DNA of 64,000 bases, taken from NCBI RefSeq assembly GCF_000317225.1, contig NZ_AJLL01000023.1, positions 1 to 64,000 on the forward strand, given 5' to 3'. This stretch comes from Fischerella thermalis PCC 7521 (GTDB taxonomy: Bacteria; Cyanobacteriota; Cyanobacteriia; Cyanobacteriales; Nostocaceae). Positions 57,445-64,000 of this stretch are shown one piece after another (position 1 is the first letter of the stretch; every line of letters starts with the position of its first letter). The notes beneath the pieces are model-generated. The model was not told the origin of the DNA and did not search any database. It saw only the letters and a program-made list of their open reading frames with translations. Position numbers and translations under genes: made by a program.

Positions 57445-58329
57445 TTAGATAAGATTAAGTTCCTTCATCACAACTTCCAACTTCTGAGTAACTTTTGCGT
57501 CAGCTTCGCACAAAGGCGGACGCGTTGAACCAACTTGCCAGTTTTGAAGTTGTAATGCTTTTTTAACTGGAATGGGATTTGTGGTTACAAACAAAGCTTT
57601 AAATATGGGAAAAAGCCGCAGATGAATGTCTATAGCGACCTTCATTTGACCCGAATTAAAGGCTTGAATCATCTGTTGTAGTTCATTACCTACAAGATGA
57701 GAAGCTACACTAACAACACCCTTAGCGCCAACTGCTAACAGTGGCAATGTTAAAGAATCATCTCCAGAGTAAATCTGAAATTCTGTTGGTGTCAAGCGAC
57801 GGATTTCACTTGCTTGATCCAGATTTCCACTTGCTTCTTTTATACCAACAATGTTTTTAATTTCAGCTAACCGAGCAACTGTTTCGGAACTGAGGTTTTG
57901 ACCTGTACGACCCGGTACATTGTATAACAAAATAGGCAAGTCACCAGCTGCTTGGGCTATGGCTTGAAAATGTTGGTAAAGTCCCTCTTGTGGTGGCTTA
58001 TTGTAGTACGGAACAACTTGTAAAGCACCGTGTACTCCTATTTTAGCTGCTTTTTGAGTAGCGGCGATCGCTTCTTTGGTGGAATTGGAACCGCATCCTG
58101 CTATTACCAATGCTTTTCCTGCTACCGCTTCTAACACAACGGAAAATAGCTGATATTCTTCCTCCCAACTTAATGTAGGAGATTCTCCAGTTGTGCCACA
58201 CACCACCACTGTATCAGTACCGTTATTTGCTAGATGCTCTGCTAGTTTTGCTGCTACATCATAGTTAACACTGCCGTCTTCTTTAAACGGCGTAATCATT
58301 GCGGTTAAAACTCTACCAAAATCTACCAC
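57445..58329 (-). CDS. dapA: 4-hydroxy-tetrahydrodipicolinate synthase
   Basis: This TIM-barrel enzyme condenses pyruvate with aspartate semialdehyde in lysine and diaminopimelate synthesis. The start is taken as GTG at 58329, with AGGAG about 12 bases ahead, giving 295 residues, the usual length. The frame runs 42 codons further but that part (QPTTNKQQ..., [12 protein letters not shown]) looks like repeat-derived non-coding DNA. Motifs: [22 protein letters not shown] with the catalytic-type Tyr, and [13 protein letters not shown] with the Schiff-base Lys. It follows asd in the same direction, 140 bp apart, with repeats between. Confidence 0.94.
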   Translation of the reverse strand: MVDFGRVLTAMITPFKEDGSVNYDVAAKLAEHLANNGTDTVVVCGTTGESPTLSWEEEYQLFSVVLEAVAGKALVIAGCGSNSTKEAIAATQKAAKIGVHGALQVVPYYNKPPQEGLYQHFQAIAQAAGDLPILLYNVPGRTGQNLSSETVARLAEIKNIVGIKEASGNLDQASEIRRLTPTEFQIYSGDDSLTLPLLAVGAKGVVSVASHLVGNELQQMIQAFNSGQMKVAIDIHLRLFPIFKALFVTTNPIPVKKALQLQNWQVGSTRPPLCEADAKVTQKLEVVMKELNLI

Positions 58330-58424
58330 CCTATTTTTACTCCTGATTTTTTTGTTTTTGTGTTTTGGTGGTTCTTTATTGTAATAACCTATTTGCAAAT
58401 TACTTTCAAGGGTAGATTGTTGTT

Positions 58425-58486
58425 TGTTGGTTGTTGGTTGGTTACCAATTACCAATTACCAATTACCCGTTACCCATTCACCAATG
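58425..58486. repeat. TTGGTTG and CCAATTACC repeats within the asd-dapA operon
   Basis: TTGTTGGTTGTTGGTTGGTT is followed by four CCAATTACC-type units. It sits in the spacer between asd and dapA, where it lengthens a normally short gap and partly overlaps the last codons of asd. Confidence 0.7.
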
Positions 58487-59513
58487 AAGGAATTGGTTTA
58501 AGTAAACTTTTTTCTACTAATAATTCCGCAATTTGTACAGCATTCAATGCAGCTCCTTTGCGGATTTGATCACCACATAACCACAGTTCTAAACCGCAAG
58601 CATGGGAAATATCCTGACGTATTCTACCAACTAAAACTTCATCAATTCCGGTGGCATCAAAGGGCATGGGAAAGTAATTTTTCTGCCAATCTTCCACCAA
58701 TTTTATACCAGGAGATTTACTTAAAATTTCTCTGGCTTCATCTGGACTAAATGGACTTTCAAATTCTAGATTAATCGCTTCTGAGTGAGCGCGCAGTACG
58801 GGAACCCGTACACAGGTAGCAGTAATTCTTATCTGTTGATCACCGAAGATTTTCCGTGTTTCGTTGACCATCTTCATTTCTTCTTCGCAGTATCCCCAAT
58901 CATTTAATGGGGAATTGTGCGGAAATAAATTGAAAGCCAAGGGATAGGGAAAGACTTCCGCAGCTGGTTGTTTGCCTTCTAATATAGCTCTAGCTTGAGC
59001 TTGGACTTCTGCCATTGCTTTTGCACCCGCACCACTGGCAGATTGATATGTAGCTGCAACAATACGTTTGATGGGTTTGATTTGGTGTAGAGGCCACACT
59101 GCTACCGCCATTAAAATTGTGGTGCAGTTGGGGTTAGCAATAATACCTTTGTGGTTTGCTGCTACTTGGGGGTTAACCTCAGGAACAACTAAAGGTACTT
59201 CTTCCTTCATGCGAAACGCACTGGAATTATCGATAACAATTGCACCTTTTTCTGTGGCTATCGGCGCCCATGTCTTGGAGGTGGAACCTCCAGCACTCGC
59301 TAGCACTATATCGACATTTTCAAAGGCGCGATCGCTAACTGGCTCTACTAATAAATCTTCTCCTTTGAACGTTAGTTTTTGCCCTGCACTACGTTCTGAT
59401 GCTAATAACTTTAATTCTGAAACCGGGAAATTACGACTTTCTAATAATTCCAACAACTCCCTGCCGACAGCACCAGTCGCACCCAAAATAGCTACACAAT
59501 AGGAATTAGACAA
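58470..59513 (-). CDS. asd: aspartate-semialdehyde dehydrogenase
   Basis: This NADPH-dependent enzyme makes aspartate semialdehyde for lysine, threonine, methionine and diaminopimelate. At 347 residues it has ILGATGAVGRELLELL at the N-terminus (cofactor loop), ASAGGSTSKTWAP near 72-84, nucleophile Cys130 in IIANPNCTTILM and VPVLRAHSEA with the catalytic-type His. First gene before dapA. It is divergent from tig, separated by a 608-bp AT-rich region. Confidence 0.97.
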   Translation of the reverse strand: MSNSYCVAILGATGAVGRELLELLESRNFPVSELKLLASERSAGQKLTFKGEDLLVEPVSDRAFENVDIVLASAGGSTSKTWAPIATEKGAIVIDNSSAFRMKEEVPLVVPEVNPQVAANHKGIIANPNCTTILMAVAVWPLHQIKPIKRIVAATYQSASGAGAKAMAEVQAQARAILEGKQPAAEVFPYPLAFNLFPHNSPLNDWGYCEEEMKMVNETRKIFGDQQIRITATCVRVPVLRAHSEAINLEFESPFSPDEAREILSKSPGIKLVEDWQKNYFPMPFDATGIDEVLVGRIRQDISHACGLELWLCGDQIRKGAALNAVQIAELLVEKSLLKPIPSLVNG

Positions 59514-60121
59514 ACTGGCTTCCTCCTTGAAGTTTCTTTTTGAATTTTTGAGTCAATTTACAATTTACGCATCTATTAAAACTACAGACTCTTAATAATT
59601 TTACAAACCTTGATGATTTACCTTAATAAAGTTTATTTATTAATTTAATACATTTGTTTTTTACTGTTACAAAACCTATATTGTACTTTACAACAATTAA
59701 TAACTATTAATTTCTTTAATATTTTATAGATCGTATATTATACAGCAAGATCCCTTTTTAGTGTTAGTCATTTTACTATGGCTCGATATTAACTGAGCAA
59801 AATGCTTATAAGCAGCCATTATTAACTGTGTACACAGGATGAATAAAAATATGACTCTGACGACACCCCAATACCCTCACTTCCCTACACCTCTTTGTTA
59901 GGGTTATAGATACGTAAACTGATTTGCGCTAAAGTGTCAAGAGCTTTCGCATTAGCAGTAAACTGGATCTCTGTTCATCAACATAGATTCAATAAAGCTG
60001 ATCAAGCCTTGTGGGTAGATTTTCTGCCAATGAGGAACAGCCCAGCAAACGAGAAGTTTGACGTCTGTTGTAGAAGCAATAAGTAAAAAAATACTAGCAG
60101 AAAGCAAATAGAGACTAAAGC
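59514..60121. promoter_or_regulatory. divergent promoter region between asd and tig
   Basis: This 608-bp AT-rich region holds promoters for asd-dapA and tig-clpP-clpX. ATATTATACAGCAAG near 59733 has a TATTAT -10-like hexamer. No specific operator is recognised. Confidence 0.5.
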
Positions 60122-61564
60122 ATGAAAGTTACCCAGGAAAAACTTCCCTCCAGTCAAATCGGTCTGGAAATAGAGATTACACCAGAAAAAACCAAGCAAA
60201 CCTACGAACAAGTCATCCAAAATTTAAGCCGTTCTGCCAACATTCCTGGGTTTCGTAAAGGCAAGGTGCCACGGCAGATACTGCTACAGCGCCTAGGGAC
60301 AACTCGAATTAAGGCAGCAGCGCTAGAAGAACTTATTCAAGATGGCATTACAGAAGCCGTCAAACAAGAAGATATCAAGGCGATCGGACAACCACAATTA
60401 CGTTCATCGTTTGATGACTTGATTAATAATTATGAACCAGGTAAGCCCTTGACTTTTTCGGCGACTGTCGATGTGCCACCAGAAGTCAAGTTGAATCAGT
60501 ACACTGATTTACATATCAAAGCTGAAGAAATCACCTACGACCCCGCCAAAGTGGATCAAGTCCTGGAAAATGAACGCCAACAAATGGCGACATTGATTCC
60601 TGTAGAAGGACGCCCAGCACAGTTGGGTGATATTGTCGTAGTTGACTTTAAAGGCGTACTAGCCAAAGCTGAAGGTGAAGACGAAGCAGCAGAACCAGAA
60701 GCAATACCTGGCGGTGAAGCCACTGATTTTCAAGTAGAGTTACAGGAAGACAAGTTTATCCCTGGTTTTGTCACAGGCATAGTGGGAATGAAGCCCACAG
60801 AAACCAAGGAAATTTCTGCAACTTTTCCAGAACCCTATGCCAATGAAGATTTAGCTGGAAAACCAGCTATTTTCACTGTAACCCTCAAAGAAATCAAAGA
60901 AAAAGAACTGCCAGAGTTGAATGATGACTTCGCCAAAGATGTCAGTGAAAAAGAGACTTTGGCTGAATTACGCACTGACCTAGAAGAGAAATTCCAAAAA
61001 GAAGCGGAACAAAAAACTAAAGAGAACAAGCAGGAAGCCCTGTTAAAGGAACTGCTCAAGCATGTAGAAATTGACTTGCCAGAAACAATGATTGAACGGG
61101 AAGTCGATAACATGCTCACACAAACAGCTATGCGTCTTGCACAGCAAGGGCTAGATGTCAAGAGGTTTTTTACTGCCGATGTGATTCCGCAATTACGTCA
61201 GCGTTCTCGTGATGAAGCCATAGAACGCCTCAAGCGAACCCTAGCCCTAGAAGAAATCAGCAAACGCGAGTCTATTCAAGTTACTGATGAAGAGGTCGCC
61301 AGCAAAGTCAAAGAACTTACCGAACAGTTATCTGGGCAAGATTATGACCCAGACCGACTGCAAGAATACGTCAAAGACGAACTGCTGACCGAAAAAACAA
61401 TCAACTGGCTGCTGGAACATGCAACAGTTGAACTAGTACCCGAAGGTTCTTTGAGTGCAAAAGAAGAATCACCAGCCCCAACAGCCGAAAGCGAGGAACA
61501 GATTACCACAGATGCTGAGGAAATAGCACAAGAGGCAACCCCCCCAACAGAAGAGGCAGAATAA
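60122..61564 (+). CDS. tig: trigger factor
   Basis: This 480-residue ribosome-associated chaperone/prolyl isomerase has the ribosome-binding N-terminal domain with IPGFRKGKVPRQIL (40-53), a central FKBP-like domain containing GDIVVVDFKG and FIPGFVTGIVGM (about 160-240), and a helical C-terminal chaperone arm. The tail is Glu/Ala/Pro-rich. Head of the tig-clpP-clpX cluster: nascent-chain folding coupled to proteolysis. Confidence 0.97.
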   Translation: MKVTQEKLPSSQIGLEIEITPEKTKQTYEQVIQNLSRSANIPGFRKGKVPRQILLQRLGTTRIKAAALEELIQDGITEAVKQEDIKAIGQPQLRSSFDDLINNYEPGKPLTFSATVDVPPEVKLNQYTDLHIKAEEITYDPAKVDQVLENERQQMATLIPVEGRPAQLGDIVVVDFKGVLAKAEGEDEAAEPEAIPGGEATDFQVELQEDKFIPGFVTGIVGMKPTETKEISATFPEPYANEDLAGKPAIFTVTLKEIKEKELPELNDDFAKDVSEKETLAELRTDLEEKFQKEAEQKTKENKQEALLKELLKHVEIDLPETMIEREVDNMLTQTAMRLAQQGLDVKRFFTADVIPQLRQRSRDEAIERLKRTLALEEISKRESIQVTDEEVASKVKELTEQLSGQDYDPDRLQEYVKDELLTEKTINWLLEHATVELVPEGSLSAKEESPAPTAESEEQITTDAEEIAQEATPPTEEAE

Positions 61565-61811
61565 ATTTGGGGATAGAGGATCAGGGATCGGGGATTGGGC
61601 ATGAATTCAGTTAACAGTTAACAGTTTAATTTGATAACTGGTAACTGAATTAGTTCTCTCCTTTCCCCCATATTCATACTGTATTCACACGATAAGAAAT
61701 TATATGAGGCATAATGGTTAACACATACCTAAAATAAAAAACCATTCGCTCATCACAGGCAGCATATGCTGTCTCACCCACTGTTAAATTAAAAGTCAAA
61801 CATTTGTCTGT
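61565..61811. other. spacer between tig and clpP
   Basis: It contains GTTAACAGTTAACAG-type repeats with an inverse copy (TAACTGGTAACTG) near 61613-61650, able to form a hairpin after tig. The second part probably holds a clpP promoter. Confidence 0.55.
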
Positions 61812-62507
61812 ATGCTTGTATCGCAGTCGGGGAATTACCCAATTAGCAGTTTGAGTCCTTTTGAAATTCGCGCCCAGAACGGCCCGAGTAACATCGTGCC
61901 GATGGTGGTAGAGCAATCTGGCATGGGAGAACGGGCTTTTGATATCTACTCCCGCCTACTGCGAGAACGAATTATTTTCTTGGGAACGCCAATAGATGAT
62001 ACCGTTGCTAACTCCATCGTTGCTCAATTACTTTTCCTAGACGCTGAAGATCCCGAAAAAGATATTCAGCTATACATTAATTCTCCTGGTGGCTCAGTAT
62101 ATGCAGGGATGGCGATATATGATACAATCCAGCAAATTCGCCCGGATGTTGTGACCATTTGCTTTGGATTAGCCGCTAGCATGGGAGCATTTTTACTAGC
62201 AGCAGGAACTGCGGGTAAACGTATGTCTTTACCTGATTCGCGGATAATGATTCACCAACCCCTTGGTGGCGCTCAAGGGCAAGCAATTGACATAGAAATT
62301 CAAGCAAGGGAAATTCTTTACATTAAGGGCAAATTGAATCAGTTACTGGCACACCATACTGGTCAACCATTAGAAAGAATAGAAGCTGATACTGACCGGG
62401 ACTTTTTCATGTCGGCTGAAGAAGCAAAAAATTATGGACTGATCGATCAGGTCATCACCAGGCAAAATCTTCCCGCAGCAGGGGAAAACGTCACCATTCT
62501 GAAATAA
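61812..62507 (+). CDS. clpP: ATP-dependent Clp protease proteolytic subunit
   Basis: This 231-residue serine protease has nucleophile Ser123 in [10 protein letters not shown] and His148 in [10 protein letters not shown], with the catalytic Asp further on. The N-terminus is longer than in E. coli ClpP; a start 30 codons later ([20 protein letters not shown]) is possible. Cyanobacteria have several ClpP paralogues; pairing with clpX 9 bp downstream marks this as the ClpX-associated copy, called clpP2 in Synechocystis as I recall. Confidence 0.96.
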   Translation: MLVSQSGNYPISSLSPFEIRAQNGPSNIVPMVVEQSGMGERAFDIYSRLLRERIIFLGTPIDDTVANSIVAQLLFLDAEDPEKDIQLYINSPGGSVYAGMAIYDTIQQIRPDVVTICFGLAASMGAFLLAAGTAGKRMSLPDSRIMIHQPLGGAQGQAIDIEIQAREILYIKGKLNQLLAHHTGQPLERIEADTDRDFFMSAEEAKNYGLIDQVITRQNLPAAGENVTILK

Positions 62508-62516
62508 GAGGCTGGT

Positions 62517-63857
62517 ATGTCTAAGTACGACTCCCATTTAAAATGTTCGTTTTGTGGTAAGTCTCAGGAGCAGGTGCGTAAATTAATCGCTGGACCGGGA
62601 GTCTATATCTGCGATGAATGCGTTGACTTGTGTAATGAAATTCTAGATGAAGAGTTGCTTGACACAAATAGTGCTGCGTCGCAACCAGCACAACGGTCAG
62701 AAGCTCCTCAAAAACGCCGTGCCCGCTCCACCAGTCTCTCGTTCAACCAAATCCCCAAACCACGAGAGATTAAAAAGTATCTAGACGAACATGTAATCGG
62801 GCAAGACGAAGCCAAAAAAGTATTATCAGTAGCAGTTTACAATCACTATAAGCGACTGGCGATCGTTCAGTCTAAAAACAATGGCAAAGGAGCAACTGAT
62901 GATGCCGTTGAACTGCAAAAGTCCAATATTCTTCTAATTGGCCCTACAGGTTGTGGCAAAACTCTTCTTGCCCAAACTCTGGCAAAAATTCTGGATGTAC
63001 CCTTTGCTGTGGCTGACGCTACTACCCTAACAGAAGCAGGGTATGTGGGCGAAGATGTGGAAAATATTTTGTTGCGACTGCTGCAAGTAGCAGATTTGGA
63101 TGTCGAAGAAGCGCAACGGGGAATTATCTACATCGACGAAATCGATAAAATTGCTCGCAAGAGTGAAAATCCCTCGATTACAAGGGATGTATCTGGTGAA
63201 GGCGTACAGCAAGCTTTGTTGAAAATGCTGGAAGGGACAGTTGCCAACGTACCCCCCCAAGGCGGACGTAAGCACCCCTACCAAGACTGCATCCAGATTG
63301 ACACTAGCAATATCTTGTTCATCTGCGGTGGTGCTTTTGTTGGCTTAGAGAAAGTGGTGGAGCAGAGAACTGGTAAAAAGTCAATAGGCTTTGTGCAACC
63401 AGGGGAAGGTCAAACAAAAGAAAAGCGGGCAGCAGATACTCTGCGGCATTTAGAACCAGATGATCTAGTCAAATTTGGCATGATACCCGAATTCATTGGG
63501 CGTGTACCAATGGTGGCAGTGGTAGATCCGCTGGATGAAGAAGCACTGATGGCGATATTGACTCAACCACGTAGTGCCTTAGTCAAGCAGTACCAAAAAC
63601 TGCTGAAGATGGATAACGTCCAGTTAGAGTTTAAACCGGAAGCTTTACGAGCGATCGCTCAAGAAGCCTATCGTCGTAAAACTGGTGCAAGGGCATTACG
63701 GGGTATTGTCGAAGAGCTAATGCTGGAAGTCATGTATGAGTTGCCGTCTCGTAAAGACGTCAGTCGCTGCACAGTCACACGGGAAATGGTAGAGAAGCGT
63801 TCCACTGCTGAGCTATTAGTGCATCCTTCTTCCCTACCCAAGCCAGAATCAGCATAA
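62517..63857 (+). CDS. clpX: ATP-dependent Clp protease ATP-binding subunit ClpX
   Basis: This 446-residue AAA+ unfoldase has an N-terminal zinc-binding domain with [11 protein letters not shown] and CDECVDLC (four Cys), Walker A GPTGCGKT, Walker [12 protein letters not shown], and the [18 protein letters not shown]-terminal sensor segment. A GAGG site precedes the ATG 9 bp after clpP, indicating a tight operon. The linker between zinc finger and AAA+ core is Ser/Gln-rich, as in other cyanobacteria. It feeds substrates to the neighbouring ClpP. Confidence 0.97.
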   Translation: MSKYDSHLKCSFCGKSQEQVRKLIAGPGVYICDECVDLCNEILDEELLDTNSAASQPAQRSEAPQKRRARSTSLSFNQIPKPREIKKYLDEHVIGQDEAKKVLSVAVYNHYKRLAIVQSKNNGKGATDDAVELQKSNILLIGPTGCGKTLLAQTLAKILDVPFAVADATTLTEAGYVGEDVENILLRLLQVADLDVEEAQRGIIYIDEIDKIARKSENPSITRDVSGEGVQQALLKMLEGTVANVPPQGGRKHPYQDCIQIDTSNILFICGGAFVGLEKVVEQRTGKKSIGFVQPGEGQTKEKRAADTLRHLEPDDLVKFGMIPEFIGRVPMVAVVDPLDEEALMAILTQPRSALVKQYQKLLKMDNVQLEFKPEALRAIAQEAYRRKTGARALRGIVEELMLEVMYELPSRKDVSRCTVTREMVEKRSTAELLVHPSSLPKPESA

Positions 63858-64000
63858 ACTAAAGATACGGGGACACGGCGACAAGGTGACACAGGGAAAA
63901 AAGATTCTGAGCCTCCCCATTTCCCAATGCCCCGAGTTCCCCACCTCTGACTACTCCTCACCACCTCCTCTTGGAGATGTCTTACATTAATGTCCGTGGC
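63858..64000. other. end of window after clpX
   Basis: GACACGG/GACACAGGG-type GC-rich repeat DNA then CCCCGAGTTCCCC. No gene is visible in the last 140 bp. Confidence 0.4.

Overview
The window is chromosomal DNA of a filamentous, heterocyst-forming cyanobacterium (Nostocales or a close relative). The evidence is: dense GCGATCGC (HIP1) octamers; a hetZ-patU pair; an RNase P RNA gene carrying the repeat insertion typical of heterocyst formers; cruF/cruG myxol-glycoside carotenoid genes; a Psb32-type PSII protein; a Mo-nitrogenase C-terminal-domain protein; and gaps full of short tandem repeats (TTAGTTG-, CAATTACC- and CCCCATC-type). No insertion sequence, CRISPR array, prophage or tRNA gene was found. 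The gene content is ordinary core and lineage-core material, with small decayed or repeat-invaded spots.

Layout. 0-15.5 kb: a leftward cluster for septal cell wall and heterocyst development. It has a transglutaminase-fold membrane protein, patU, hetZ, solanesyl-diphosphate synthase, glutamate racemase, two tandem AMIN/Amidase_3 amidases (amiC type) and a CPA2 Na+/H+ antiporter. From memory, the order amidase-amidase-murI-sds-hetZ-patU matches the alr0092-alr0101 region of Anabaena PCC 7120. A GGG-N5-CCC site suited to HetR lies about 465 bp upstream of hetZ. 15.6-25 kb: a decayed FAD-monooxygenase-like gene, RNase HI with a C-terminal extension, cruG-cruF, ribosomal L27/L21, small conserved proteins, a nucleotidyltransferase stub and ribD. 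24.6-31.6 kb: the mreBCD operon ending in a strong hairpin, ssb, a SIMPL protein, an EVE protein, fabG and a WecA/TagO-type transferase. 31.9-38.7 kb: CIRCE-controlled groEL2, corA, an unknown membrane-anchored protein, rnpB, rnc and a Gfo/Idh/MocA oxidoreductase. 38.7-50.8 kb: a sensor kinase, a stand-alone RibD-type reductase, a GNAT-fold protein, a DUF4346 protein, psb32, a receiver-kinase hybrid, an aldehyde dehydrogenase, a single-GAF protein with both cysteines of DXCF cyanobacteriochromes, a sulfite-oxidase-like Mo enzyme, L32 and an exported unknown. 51-64 kb: a caspase-fold protein lacking both catalytic residues, a Mo-nitrogenase C-terminal-domain protein, an SLC13-type transporter, then asd-dapA-rnj facing away from tig-clpP-clpX, an arrangement I recall from Synechocystis.

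No entirely new multi-gene system is evident. The best leads are the candidate single-domain photoreceptor, two proteins whose catalytic residues are replaced (transglutaminase and caspase folds), a GC-rich repeat that has entered several reading frames and is read as PHLPI-like peptide, the HetR-type promoter of hetZ, and an unassigned structured segment near 7.2-7.36 kb.
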